The notes beneath the pieces are model-generated. The model was not told the origin of the DNA and did no database searches. It was given only the letters and a program-made list of their open reading frames with translations. Made by a program: the position numbers and the translations under genes. Of a stretch of 64,000 bases of DNA, positions 36,396 through 45,129 are shown piece after piece. This stretch comes from Alphaproteobacteria bacterium (GTDB lineage Bacteria > Pseudomonadota > Alphaproteobacteria > UBA8366 > GCA-2717185). The stretch spans positions 161,809 to 225,808 of the forward strand of contig JBBDQU010000074.1 in the NCBI GenBank assembly GCA_040905865.1, in the 5' to 3' direction. The number at the start of each line of letters is the position of its first letter. Position 1 is the first letter of the stretch.

Positions 36396-37592
36396 ATGCT
36401 ACCGCTGTCAGGCGTGCGTGTGCTCGCCGTCGAACAATATGGCGCGGGCCCCTGGGGCACGCAGTACATGGCCGATCTCGGCGCCGAGGTCATCAAGATA
36501 GAGAACCCGAAGGATGGCGGCGACATGAGCCGCAGCGTCGGGCCGTTCTTTATCGATGACGGCGAAAGCAGCTCCGGCAGCCTGTTCTTCCAGAGCATCA
36601 ACCGCAACAAGCGCAGCCTGACGCTCGATCTCGGCAGCCCGGAAGGACAGGCCGTGCTGCACGACTTCGTGCCGACCGCCGATGTCGTGGCCTGCAACCT
36701 GCGCGGCGACGTTCCGGAAAAACTGGGCCTTACATACGAAACGCTGGGCAGGATCAATCCTCGGATCGTCTGCGCCTTTCTGACCGCCTATGGCCGCGAA
36801 GGACCGCGCCAGAAATGGCCCGGTTACGATTACCTGATGCAGGCCGAAGCCGGCTATTTCTCGCTCACCGGCGAACCTGAAGGCAACCCGACGCGCATGG
36901 GCCTGTCCATCGTCGACCTGATGACCGGGCTTGGCATGGCCTATACGGCCGTTTCCGCCGTCCTGGCCGCGCGGATGACCGGCGTGGGACGGAATGTCGA
37001 CGTGAACCTGTTCGATCTGGCGATGACCAACCTGTCCTATCCCGGCACATGGTACCTGAACACCGGCCACAACCAGGGCCGCGAACCGCGATCCGGGCAC
37101 CCGGCCTTGACGCCCTGCGCCCAGTACAGGACCAGGGACGGCTGGGTCTTCCTGATGTGCAACAAGGAAAAATTCTGGCCGGCGCTGTGCAACGCCATCG
37201 GCCGACCCGAATGGGCGAGCGATCCACGTTACCTGACCTTCAAGGACCGGCTGGCGCGGCGGCCGGAAATCCAGGACATGCTGGACGAGCAGCTTTCGAC
37301 GAAGACAACCGCGGAATGGCTTGAAATCTTCGCCGGGACGGTCCCCGCGGCGCCGATCCTCGACGTGGCGCAGGCGCTGGACAATCCCTATGTCACCGGG
37401 AACGGCAAGATACAGACATTGCAGCATCAGAACGGCAGCGCGTTCCGGATGCTGGACGCGCCGTTTCATACGGGCGAGCCGACGCCGAACCGGCCCGGTC
37501 CCGAACTGGGGCAGGATACGGACGATCTGCTGGAAGAACTGGGCTACGACGCGGCCCGGATCGCAAAATTGAAGGACGCCAAAATCGTCTGA
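36396..37592 (+). CDS. CaiB/BaiF family CoA-transferase
   Basis: The 398-residue class III CoA-transferase opens with LSGVRVLAVEQYGAGPWGTQYMADLGAEVIKIE-type sequence, contains NRNKRSLTLDLGSPEG, and a MGLSIVDLMTGLGMAYTAV block in which the Asp is the expected acyl-anhydride residue. It would activate the substrate acid of this operon. AGGAG is 8 nt before the ATG; last gene of the operon, convergent with the hydrolase-like gene. Confidence 0.92.
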   Translation: MLPLSGVRVLAVEQYGAGPWGTQYMADLGAEVIKIENPKDGGDMSRSVGPFFIDDGESSSGSLFFQSINRNKRSLTLDLGSPEGQAVLHDFVPTADVVACNLRGDVPEKLGLTYETLGRINPRIVCAFLTAYGREGPRQKWPGYDYLMQAEAGYFSLTGEPEGNPTRMGLSIVDLMTGLGMAYTAVSAVLAARMTGVGRNVDVNLFDLAMTNLSYPGTWYLNTGHNQGREPRSGHPALTPCAQYRTRDGWVFLMCNKEKFWPALCNAIGRPEWASDPRYLTFKDRLARRPEIQDMLDEQLSTKTTAEWLEIFAGTVPAAPILDVAQALDNPYVTGNGKIQTLQHQNGSAFRMLDAPFHTGEPTPNRPGPELGQDTDDLLEELGYDAARIAKLKDAKIV

Positions 37593-37604
37593 ACTGCGTC
37601 GCGC

Positions 37605-38393
37605 TTACAGCGTGGCCAGAAAGGCCCGCACCTCGGCATTCACCGCGTCGGGAAATTCCCAGAACGGGAAGCCGCCGCCTTCTGCGACGGTTACACGGCG
37701 GCAGTCGGACAGCAGAGCCGAAATCTCGTCAGCGGACTGCAGGAAATCGGGCAGGTCGTACTCGCCATTCATGATCAGCACCGGCTTCCGGAATTGCCGC
37801 AGGTCATCGTCCGGTGGCGTAATCGGGCCGATAAGGCCCGTATCAAGCCAGGGTGCGCCTTCGAATTCGTCAATGATTGCGCGCTGCTCGGCGGCGCGGC
37901 ATTCCACGGGCCGATCCCGCATGACAGCAAACCAGCCGGACTCGTTCCACCAGAGTTTTCTCGCGGCCGGCATGCCTTCTTGCCGGGCGGTATCGGCGAC
38001 CCGCGCCAGAATCTGCGCCACGCCTGGCATTGGCCGCCCCGGAAAGACCGGTCCTTCCAGAATGAGGGCGGTAAACCGCTCGGATTCGCGGCAGGCCAGC
38101 AGCAGTCCCGCCGCCGCGCCGAGATGCGTGCCCCAAAACGCCGCATGAAGGATACCCGCTTCGTCCATCGCACCGGCGATGCTCGCCGCATATGCCTCGA
38201 CCCCGAAAGGGCCCGGCACGGCGGAAGACAGCCCGTGGCCGGGCAGGTCGATCAGCAACAGCCGGTGCGTCTTGCGGAACTCCGGAAGCTGGGCCGAGAA
38301 CGCGCGCCGGTTCTGCGAGATTCCGTGCACCATGACCAGCCACGGCGAACCCGGACCTGTATCATCGATGAGTTCATACAGCGCGGCCGGCAT
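37605..38393 (-). CDS. Alpha/beta-hydrolase-fold protein with a non-canonical active site, in the phosphonate operon
   Basis: The 262-residue protein keeps the hydrolase fold (VMVHGISQNRRAF oxyanion segment, DLPGHGLSS, NGEYDLPDFL), but the nucleophile elbow reads WGTHLGAA, placing His90 where Ser normally sits. The region that normally holds the catalytic His reads EGGGFPFWEFP, with Gly at about residue 241. It is therefore not a classic serine esterase; it could be a lyase, a decarboxylase-assisting or a binding protein. AGGAAAG is 6 nt before the ATG. It follows aepY by 14 bp and is last in the operon. Confidence 0.82.
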   Translation of the reverse strand: MPAALYELIDDTGPGSPWLVMVHGISQNRRAFSAQLPEFRKTHRLLLIDLPGHGLSSAVPGPFGVEAYAASIAGAMDEAGILHAAFWGTHLGAAAGLLLACRESERFTALILEGPVFPGRPMPGVAQILARVADTARQEGMPAARKLWWNESGWFAVMRDRPVECRAAEQRAIIDEFEGAPWLDTGLIGPITPPDDDLRQFRKPVLIMNGEYDLPDFLQSADEISALLSDCRRVTVAEGGGFPFWEFPDAVNAEVRAFLATL

Positions 38394-38407
38394 TGAGCTT
38401 TCCTGTC

Positions 38408-39550
38408 TCAATCGGCGGTGGCGAGAAATTCCTTGAAGCGACGCGCCACCGCATCGGGCGAAACAGTCGGGCGGCCGAGCTTTTCCAGGCTGCCTGGCTG
38501 GATCCGGATATGCACCATATGCGGGCCATCGCTGGCATAGGCCGCCTTGAGCGCCTTCTCGAAGCCATCCAGATCGTCCGCAGAGGCAGCGCTGGCGTAG
38601 CCGCAGGCCAGCGCGATCCTGGCGAAATCCACGCCGCCGGACACGGTCGCCTGGCCGCCTGTGGAATCATGTACGCCGTTGTCGACCAGCACGTGGATCA
38701 GGTTATTCGGCCCCTGCGCGCCGATGGTCGCCATATTGCCCATCTTCATCAGCGCGGCGCCATCGCCATCGATCACGACAATCGGCCGGTCGACATTGAC
38801 CGCGATCCCCAGCCCCATCGCGCTGGCGCTGCCCATGGAACCGACCTGATAGATATGCTGCCTGCGGTCATCGATGGTGAACAGCTCGCGGCCGCTCTTG
38901 CCGGTGGTACAGACGATCCCCGCATTGTCCGGCGTCACCTTCAGCAATCGCTCCAGCGTGTTGTAGCGGGTCGGGCGACCGCCGCCTGTCGTGAAGTCGC
39001 TGAGATTGCCGCCGGGAGTCGCCAGGGCCGGCGTTTCCTCCAGCCCCTCGGACGCCACAGATCCGTTCGCCATGATGAACGCATAGGGCAGTTCCGCCGA
39101 ATCCATATGCGCGAAGGCGCGCTCCAGCGCCGGTGCGATATCCGCTTCCTCGCTGGGGAAGGGTTCGTTCGGTACGCCGATATCGTTCAGCAGGACATCG
39201 GTGATCTGCCCCATCAGCACATGCTGCGGCTCGTCCTTCAGCCCCGGCTGGCCGCGCCAGGTGACGATCATCAGCGTCGGAATTCTGAACGGATGGTTCA
39301 GCGAGGTTAGCGGGTTGATGGCGTTGCCGAGCCCCGAATTCTGGCAGATCAGCACGGTCTTGCGGCCCGCCAGCCAGGCGCCGGCGGCAATCGCGGTCGC
39401 CTCGCCCTCGCTTGCCGCCGGGACATAGCGGATATCCTTGCGGGTGATGACCCGGTTGATCACCGGCGTCAGGAACGAGCACGGCACGCCCGTGTAGAAG
39501 TCGTACCCGGCGGCCAGCGCCCGGTCCAGAAACGCATCGGCCCTGATCAT
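38408..39550 (-). CDS. aepY: Phosphonopyruvate decarboxylase
   Basis: The 380-residue ThDP enzyme converts phosphonopyruvate to phosphonoacetaldehyde, pulling the unfavourable PEP mutase reaction forward. The ThDP Glu is in [13 protein letters not shown] near residue 49, and the cofactor motif is [18 protein letters not shown] ending at NN near residue 270. The [11 protein letters not shown] opening fits the phosphonopyruvate/sulfopyruvate decarboxylase family. Its ATG overlaps the aepX stop by 4 bp, which fixes the assignment by context. Confidence 0.93.
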   Translation of the reverse strand: MIRADAFLDRALAAGYDFYTGVPCSFLTPVINRVITRKDIRYVPAASEGEATAIAAGAWLAGRKTVLICQNSGLGNAINPLTSLNHPFRIPTLMIVTWRGQPGLKDEPQHVLMGQITDVLLNDIGVPNEPFPSEEADIAPALERAFAHMDSAELPYAFIMANGSVASEGLEETPALATPGGNLSDFTTGGGRPTRYNTLERLLKVTPDNAGIVCTTGKSGRELFTIDDRRQHIYQVGSMGSASAMGLGIAVNVDRPIVVIDGDGAALMKMGNMATIGAQGPNNLIHVLVDNGVHDSTGGQATVSGGVDFARIALACGYASAASADDLDGFEKALKAAYASDGPHMVHIRIQPGSLEKLGRPTVSPDAVARRFKEFLATAD

Positions 39551-41208
39551 ACGATATTCCTCGCCCGGGCGAGGTCCAGCGCGTCGTCAATATCGAGCCA
39601 CTGGCCGGTGATATACTGCACCCGGACATTGTGACCCGCCGCAACCAGCCGGTTCAGCAGGACCGGTACGTCGCCCTTTTCCAGGCTGCCATCGGATTCC
39701 ATGGCTTCCAGCTCCGCGGCGACCGCCCTCGCGCCCGCTTCGCTCAGTTTCAGCAGGCCGACCCATTCGCCGGTCGCGGATTCGGTGCTGGCATCGCGCC
39801 CGGCCTCCACCAGGCTGACCGGCGCGTCGTCCAGATAGTCGGTGGAAAACGCCCGGTCGCCGACCACGAGGTCGCGGACGAGGCCCGCTTCGGACTGCTC
39901 GCGATCCCGCCACAGCGCGTCGGCAACGATGACGATATCGCCTTCCGCCTTGAGCAGCGCATCGAGCATGTAGTCGCGAAACAGGATATCGCCGTAGGAG
40001 ACCAGCGTCGGCTGGTTCAGCGCCTTGCGGGCGCAGTTCAGCGAATAGAGTTCGCCCGTTACTTCGTAGCGGTCATTGTCGACGGTCGCCACCGAGACCA
40101 GGTCGATCGCTTCCTTCCGGTAGCCGCGCACGATCGTGACATCGCGGATACCGGCGCCGTTCAGCATCGCCAGTTGGCGGCGCAGCACGGGCTGGCCGCG
40201 TACATCGACCATGCATTTCGGCCGGTCGTCGGTCAGGCTGCCCAGCCGCTTGCCGCGCGACGCCGCCAGCACGACCGCGCCGTAACCCGCGCCCCGCTTT
40301 GGCAGATATCGGGATTCCGCCGCCGCCAGTTCGTCATTCCCGGTGATCTTGAAGACCTCGCCCACGGTCGGGATGGTATCCTCCACATCGGCCAGGGTTT
40401 CGGTGCGGAAAATCGTTTCGCTGATATTCCGCATCGCCTGCATCGCCGCGCGCATATTGTGGTTCGCCCAGATCACCAGCGAAATATCATGGTCTCGGAA
40501 CTGCCGGGTCGGCGTCGCGTAATACATGGTCGGCACGATCACCACCGGACAGCGGTTACCCCATTCCCTGCAGAAGGCGAAAATTTCATCCGGCTCCGCG
40601 ATCTTGGAATGAATCAGCACGGCATCGGCGCCAGCGGCATGATAGGCCTCGCCGCGGCGCAGCGCCTCATCCACCCCCCAGCCGGCGATCAGCGCCTCGA
40701 TCCGGGCGATGACGCAGAAATCATCGTCGAGCTGGCTGTCCTTGCCCGCCTTGATCTTGCCGCAGAATTCGTCGATATCGGCCAGCGGCTGCGCCCGACC
40801 GATAAAGCTGTTGGTCTTGGGAAACAGCTTGTCCTCGATACAGACGGCGGCGATGCCGCGCTGGGACAGCTTGGTCACCAGCCGGCGCATGTTGTTGAAA
40901 TTGCCGTATCCCGTATCGCCATCGACCAGGATGGGGATCGATGTCGCGTCGGACATGAACTCCAGCACTTCCAGGACCTGGGTCCAGGATGCCTCATTGT
41001 TGTCGCGCACGCCCAGCGCCGCCGAAATACTGAGCCCCGAGGCCCAGACACCCTTGAACCCGACCTCTTCCACGATACGTGCCGACAGGCCGTTATGCGC
41101 CTCCATGATAAAGGCCATCTCCGGATCGGTGAGGAGCTGGCGGAAACGGCCGGTTTTGGATTGCGGCGTCTGTACGGACGGAACAATTCGAACAGTATTT
41201 GCAGTCAT
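39547..41208 (-). CDS. aepX: Phosphoenolpyruvate mutase fused to a nucleotidyltransferase (AepX-PntC type)
   Basis: The 553-residue fusion has two parts. Residues about 20-300 are PEP mutase, which forms the C-P bond of phosphonopyruvate, with DGDTGYGN at 96-103 and the diagnostic [11 protein letters not shown] at 125-135. Residues about 308-553 are a sugar-nucleotidyltransferase-like domain with [20 protein letters not shown] from 314, which keeps the PK lysine. Such fusions are known to activate 2-aminoethylphosphonate or a similar phosphonate with CTP for transfer to a glycan or lipid. First gene of the operon. Confidence 0.94.
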   Translation of the reverse strand: MTANTVRIVPSVQTPQSKTGRFRQLLTDPEMAFIMEAHNGLSARIVEEVGFKGVWASGLSISAALGVRDNNEASWTQVLEVLEFMSDATSIPILVDGDTGYGNFNNMRRLVTKLSQRGIAAVCIEDKLFPKTNSFIGRAQPLADIDEFCGKIKAGKDSQLDDDFCVIARIEALIAGWGVDEALRRGEAYHAAGADAVLIHSKIAEPDEIFAFCREWGNRCPVVIVPTMYYATPTRQFRDHDISLVIWANHNMRAAMQAMRNISETIFRTETLADVEDTIPTVGEVFKITGNDELAAAESRYLPKRGAGYGAVVLAASRGKRLGSLTDDRPKCMVDVRGQPVLRRQLAMLNGAGIRDVTIVRGYRKEAIDLVSVATVDNDRYEVTGELYSLNCARKALNQPTLVSYGDILFRDYMLDALLKAEGDIVIVADALWRDREQSEAGLVRDLVVGDRAFSTDYLDDAPVSLVEAGRDASTESATGEWVGLLKLSEAGARAVAAELEAMESDGSLEKGDVPVLLNRLVAAGHNVRVQYITGQWLDIDDALDLARARNIV

Positions 41209-41318
41209 GGTCCTAAATCTGCTTTCCTAGGCTGCCGGAAAAGCATCTGATCGGAAGATCTCCCCCGGCGGTGTTACAAACTTATGACAATAGATACGCG
41301 ATACCGGAGAAAATAAAA

Positions 41319-42470
41319 ATGGCACTTTCACATCTCAAGGTTCTGGACCTCACCTCAAACCTTTCCGGACCGTATTGCGCCATGATTCTGGCGGACCAGG
41401 GCGCCGATGTGATCAAGATAGAGCGCCCCGAAGTCGGCGACGACATGCGGCTGACGCCCCCCTTCATTGGTGGCGAAAGCGCCCCCTTCATGCTGGCGAA
41501 CAGGAACAAGCGCAGCGTCATTATCGACCTGAAAACCGCAGCGGGGCTGGCGGATTTCAAGCGCCTGGCAGAAGATGCGGATGTTCTGATCGAAAACTTC
41601 AAACCCGGCACGGCGGAACGGATCGGCATCGGTTACGAGACAATGCATGCCCTGAATCCGCGCCTGATCTATTGCTCGATTTCCGGCTTCGGGCAGACCG
41701 GCCCCTATGCGAAGCGCGGTGGCTTCGACCTGATCAGCCAGGCGATGACCGGCCTTGCGGCGATATGCGGTGACGAGGACGGCCCGCCGCACCGGCTGCC
41801 GATTCCCATTACCGACCTGTGCGGCGGCATGAATGGCGCAATCGGCGTACTGACCGCCCTGGTCGCGCGGGAAAAAACCGGAGCGGGGCAGCAGGTCGAT
41901 ATCTCCCTGTTCGAAGCGGGAATTTCGCTTGGCTTCTACGAGGCGGCGTCCTATTTCGCCACGGGGCAGGCGCCGGAGAAACTGGGCCAGCGTCATCGCG
42001 GCAGTGCCCCCTACCAGATATTCCCGACCGCCGACGGCCATATCGCTATCGGCGCCGCGGCGCAGCGCTTCTGGAGCCTGACATGCGAGGTGCTGGGATG
42101 TGCGGAACTGATCGATGACCCGCGTTTTGTCACCAAGGCGGACCGGGTGGCGAACAACAAGGCACTGGTTGCCATCCTTGAAGACAGGCTCGTCACGAAG
42201 ACGACGATGGAATGGTTCCGGTTGCTTGACGCCAGGGGCATCCCCGCCGGCCCTGTCATGAACCATGCGGAACTCTTCGCCGACCCGCAGACGGAAGCGC
42301 GCGACATGATCGTCACCGTGGATCACCCGGCAGCGGGCGCGACCCGGATATTGGGCACGCCCATCAAACTGTCGAAGACCCCGGGCGGCATAAAGCGGCC
42401 GGCCCCCAGGCATGGCGAACATACGGACGAGATCCTTGGCAATGCGCCGTCAACCGTGGCAGCGGAGTAG
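41319..42470 (+). CDS. CaiB/BaiF family CoA-transferase, second copy
   Basis: The 383-residue class III CoA-transferase opens with LKVLDLTSNLSGPYCAMILADQGADVIKIE-like sequence, contains NRNKRSVIIDLKT, and has a shared Asp block PIPITDLCGGMNGAIG where the catalytic Asp is expected. It differs clearly from the copy at 36.4 kb and is divergent from aepX with 110 bp between the starts. GGAG precedes the ATG at 41319. Its TAG stop merges with a type-B palindrome. Confidence 0.9.
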   Translation: MALSHLKVLDLTSNLSGPYCAMILADQGADVIKIERPEVGDDMRLTPPFIGGESAPFMLANRNKRSVIIDLKTAAGLADFKRLAEDADVLIENFKPGTAERIGIGYETMHALNPRLIYCSISGFGQTGPYAKRGGFDLISQAMTGLAAICGDEDGPPHRLPIPITDLCGGMNGAIGVLTALVAREKTGAGQQVDISLFEAGISLGFYEAASYFATGQAPEKLGQRHRGSAPYQIFPTADGHIAIGAAAQRFWSLTCEVLGCAELIDDPRFVTKADRVANNKALVAILEDRLVTKTTMEWFRLLDARGIPAGPVMNHAELFADPQTEARDMIVTVDHPAAGATRILGTPIKLSKTPGGIKRPAPRHGEHTDEILGNAPSTVAAE

Positions 42471-42530
42471 ATCAGATCGTGTTTTCTTGGAATCGCCTAT
42501 GGCGATCCAACAATCCCGTGAATTTGATCT
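42469..42530. repeat. Type-B palindromic element, copy 1 (62 nt)
   Basis: Terminal inverted repeats AGATCA (42469-42474) and TGATCT (42525-42530) enclose a hairpin TTGGAATCGCC-TAT-GGCGATCCAA (42487-42510, one bulged base). Length and layout equal the copy at 45130. It begins within the TAG stop of the CoA-transferase gene. It is followed, across a small ATTTT-GTTG-AAAAT hairpin, by a type-A palindrome. Confidence 0.85.
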
Positions 42531-42543
42531 ATTTTGTTGAAAA

Positions 42544-42603
42544 TAGAGCACATCAGGACTGAATAGAACCTGTTGTGGTTCTATTCAGTCCTGATGTGCT
42601 CTA
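42544..42603. repeat. Type-A palindromic element, copy 1 (perfect 27-bp inverted repeat)
   Basis: Arms 42544-42570 and 42577-42603 are exact reverse complements, with a 6-nt loop TGTTGT. The arm starts TAGAGCACATCAGG and ends with GAACC. The right arm encodes, on the minus strand, the last residues (about Arg-Ala-His-Gln-Asp) and the TGA stop of the response-regulator gene. It could also act as a bidirectional terminator, though there is no clear T-run. Confidence 0.9.
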
Positions 42604-42977
42604 ACAGGCTTCACACCGACCAGCGCGTCGCGCAATTCGGCAATCCTGTATGGCTTCTCCAGGAATCCGATTTCCAGGCCCTTGGCAATACCCAGCGTCT
42701 CCGCCATTTTTGCATAGCGCTTGTTGTATCCGGAGGCGACAAGAATGCGGGCGCTGCATTCCCTGTCCACCAGCCAGGCAACGAGTTCGATTCCATCGAT
42801 ATCCGGCATCACGATATCGAGGACAATCGCCGTCGGATTGAAATCGTCGAATACCGCCATGAATTCCTCGCCATGCGTCGTTACCTTCACGTCATACCCG
42901 AGGCCTACCGCTGTACGGCGAACTATTTCGCCAAGTGCCGGCTGATCGTCGACAATAAGCAATCGCTTGTCGGACAT
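42585..42977 (-). CDS. Stand-alone response-regulator receiver protein
   Basis: The 130-residue protein is a single CheY-like receiver domain. The acidic pocket is in LIVDDQ (residues 7-12), the phospho-acceptor Asp in AIVLDIVMPDIDG near residue 54, and the conserved Lys in FLEKPYRIAEL near residue 108. There is no output domain and no kinase gene nearby. The start at 42977 is preceded by GAGGGG. The C-terminal residues after the domain, and the stop codon, come from the palindromic repeat. Confidence 0.88.
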   Translation of the reverse strand: MSDKRLLIVDDQPALGEIVRRTAVGLGYDVKVTTHGEEFMAVFDDFNPTAIVLDIVMPDIDGIELVAWLVDRECSARILVASGYNKRYAKMAETLGIAKGLEIGFLEKPYRIAELRDALVGVKPVRAHQD

Positions 42978-43197
42978 GTGCGCACCCCTCACACAGCGTC
43001 ATTTATGTTCAGGCATGACTTTCATCCAGAGCGGGCATCGAAAGCCAGCTTGTAACCCTGAGAGAAAGTATACTCTTTTTCGCGGCACATTGCGATAGGC
43101 GCATGAACAAGACACGCCAATTCGATACGCGAATTCAATCAAATAGATTGGTTCCGGAAAGGGTCCGATCCCTGCGCAACTTCCGGCGCATCATGAC

Positions 43198-43218
43198 GCC
43201 CGAATAGCGAACTCGGGC
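43198..43218 (-). terminator. Weak hairpin after the 35-codon gene
   Basis: GCCCGA (43198-43203) pairs with TCGGGC (43213-43218) around a 9-nt loop, right after the stop of the small membrane protein gene. There is no T-run on the minus strand, so at best a weak or factor-dependent terminator. The region 42978-43218 otherwise shows no gene. Confidence 0.25.
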
Positions 43219-43326
43219 CTATCGTCTTTTGTTTCTCGCGGTGCTTGAGCCATAGGCCAGGGCTACAAAAAATATCAGCACCGCGCCGCAAACCAGCGAC
43301 AGGTATATTACTTCGCCGTCCGTCAT
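43219..43326 (-). CDS. 35-residue single-pass membrane microprotein
   Basis: A short frame starting at ATG 43326 has a strong GAGGGAGG ribosome site 7 nt upstream. The product is nearly all one hydrophobic helix (about residues 7-26, ILYLSLVCGAVLIFFVALAYG-like) with an acidic N-terminus and a basic Arg-Asn-Lys-Arg-Arg end, implying N-out/C-in topology. It lies about 90 bp downstream of the pssA stop on the same strand and could be read through from pssA-psd. The family is unknown to me. Confidence 0.55.
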   Translation of the reverse strand: MTDGEVIYLSLVCGAVLIFFVALAYGSSTARNKRR

Positions 43327-43418
43327 CGCATCGCCTCCCTCGTTAGACGGATAACATGCAATGGAAGCCTCGTTAACGCTTTGATCTATATCAAAACCTT
43401 GCCACGGCAAGGTTCAGA

Positions 43419-44288
43419 TCAGAGCGGCCGAATATTGGTCCCGGAGTCGTCGCTGTCCTTCTGGTCATCTTCCACCTGGAATTCACCGTCATCGCCCGGA
43501 TTCTCCGGCACCGTGGCATGCAGGATTTCGGCTTCCCGCTTCAAGCGCGTATAGGAGCGAACTGAATACGGAAACGTTCCAAGATATACCACGGCAACAC
43601 CCGTCAAAACGATCCAGGGAAATGCGGCAAGCCCCGCCAGGGTCAGGCCGACGGCGACGAGAAACGGCAGGACGTAACGCTGGGGCACCTTGATCCGCTT
43701 GAACGAATATGACGGCATCCGGCTGACCATCAGCGCCGCCATGATCGCCACCCAGGTTCCGGTAACGAGCGGATGCATCGTCCAATCCGCATTGAAACCG
43801 AGCGCGATCACGAGCGGCAACAGCGACATCAACGCACCCGCGGGCGCCGGGACTCCGGTGAAATAATTGAAGGCGTAGGGCGGCATCTTGTCGTGCATGC
43901 TGTTGAACCGGGCAAGCCGCAATGCGCAACAGACGATATAGAACAGGATGATGGCCCAACCGACGCCGCCCGCGTCCTGCAGGGTCCAGAAATAGAGGAT
44001 AATGGCAGGTGAGACACCGAAACTGACGATATCGGAAAGTGAATCGAGTTCCGCGCCGAATTCGCTGGATGCCCTCAATATCCGGGCCATTCTGCCATCA
44101 AGCGCATCGAGAATCGCCGCGACGATGATCGCCGTCACCGCGTAGTCCCAACGGCCCTCAATGGCAAACCGGATACCGGTCAGACCGCAGCATGCGGCGG
44201 AAACCGTAATGATGTTCGGAATCAGCTTGCCGACGGACAGTCCCCTGAGCCGGCGTCGCTGGGCATGGTGATTACGCGAACGCAGCAT
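43419..44288 (-). CDS. pssA: CDP-diacylglycerol-serine O-phosphatidyltransferase
   Basis: The 289-residue membrane enzyme makes phosphatidylserine from CDP-diacylglycerol and serine. The CDP-alcohol phosphotransferase motif D-G-x2-A-R-x8-G-x3-D-x3-D is seen in ALDGRMARILRASSEFGAELDSLSD near residues 64-88; seven or eight helices follow. The C-terminal 40 residues are acidic and probably disordered. The start overlaps the psd stop by one base, so the pair is co-translated. Confidence 0.94.
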   Translation of the reverse strand: MLRSRNHHAQRRRLRGLSVGKLIPNIITVSAACCGLTGIRFAIEGRWDYAVTAIIVAAILDALDGRMARILRASSEFGAELDSLSDIVSFGVSPAIILYFWTLQDAGGVGWAIILFYIVCCALRLARFNSMHDKMPPYAFNYFTGVPAPAGALMSLLPLVIALGFNADWTMHPLVTGTWVAIMAALMVSRMPSYSFKRIKVPQRYVLPFLVAVGLTLAGLAAFPWIVLTGVAVVYLGTFPYSVRSYTRLKREAEILHATVPENPGDDGEFQVEDDQKDSDDSGTNIRPL

Positions 44289-44983
44289 CAGCGCATCTCC
44301 CCTTCCCGCCTCGTTTCACCGGCCGCCAAATCGGCCAGTACTGTTTCGCCGGCCACGCAGGTCTGTCCGACGCACACCAGTGGCGCGACGCCTTCCGGCA
44401 GATAGACGTCCAACCGGCTGCCAAACCGGATCATGCCAAACCGTTCCCCGGTCCGGACCTGCTGGTCAATGGACAGATTACAGAGAATCCGCCGCGCGAC
44501 GAGGCCGGCAATCTGAACAAATGCAATGGTCTGTCCATCCAGCGTTACCATCCGGACAGCCTGCCGTTCATTGTCCACACTCGCCTTGTCCAGCGACGCA
44601 TTCAGGAACTTGCCTGGCCGGTAGGACAGTTTGTCAATGACCCCGTCAATGGGAATTCGGTTAACATGTACATTGAAGACGTTCATGAAGACACTGACAC
44701 GGGTCAGCGGCGTTTCGCCCATATCCAGTTCTTCCGGCGGTGACACGCGTTCTATCATCTGAACGAGTCCGTCGGCCGCACTGACCACCAGCCCTGGCCG
44801 GACGGGCGTCATCCGGTCCGGATCGCGAAAGAAATACACGCACCACACGGTGAGCAGAATGCCCGGGACAAAGAGCGGGGCCCATATCCAGCCAAGCACC
44901 AGTGCAATAGCCGCAAATATCGCAATAAAAGGCCAGCCTTCGCGATGAATTGGTACCAGAACCGGCTTCAATACTTCATACAT
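44288..44983 (-). CDS. psd: Phosphatidylserine decarboxylase, short form
   Basis: The 231-residue pyruvoyl enzyme converts phosphatidylserine to phosphatidylethanolamine. Two N-terminal membrane helices (about residues 15-50) precede the catalytic domain, and the self-cleavage site is the Gly-Ser of [15 protein letters not shown]; the Ser becomes the pyruvoyl group. This is the compact PSD-A form common in alphaproteobacteria. It is first in the psd-pssA operon. Two palindromic elements occupy the upstream 75-210 bp. Confidence 0.95.
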   Translation of the reverse strand: MYEVLKPVLVPIHREGWPFIAIFAAIALVLGWIWAPLFVPGILLTVWCVYFFRDPDRMTPVRPGLVVSAADGLVQMIERVSPPEELDMGETPLTRVSVFMNVFNVHVNRIPIDGVIDKLSYRPGKFLNASLDKASVDNERQAVRMVTLDGQTIAFVQIAGLVARRILCNLSIDQQVRTGERFGMIRFGSRLDVYLPEGVAPLVCVGQTCVAGETVLADLAAGETRREGEMR

Positions 44984-45057
44984 ACAAATCTCGCCGCCAT
45001 TTCAGTGGCCGGCCCGCAATCCACCATTAGCGTGGCGGGACCCGGTAACAATTGTTT

Positions 45058-45115
45058 ATAGCACACCAGGTTTGAATGAAACCGCCACAGGTTTCATTCA
45101 AACCTGGTGTGCTAT
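45058..45115. repeat. Type-A palindromic element, copy 2 (perfect 26-bp inverted repeat)
   Basis: Arms 45058-45083 and 45090-45115 are exact reverse complements around a 6-nt loop GCCACA. The arm reads ATAGCACACCAGGTTTGAAT then GAAACC. Compared with the copy at 42544, the arms differ at several positions, and each difference is matched by a compensating change in the other arm. It sits 75 bp before psd. Confidence 0.9.
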
Positions 45116-45129
45116 GTCTTCAACAAGAC

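Noticed and set aside
39631..41250. A 539-codon plus-strand frame opposite the aepX fusion gene
   Set aside because: It lies wholly antisense to clear PEP mutase and nucleotidyltransferase motifs, and its product has no recognisable features.
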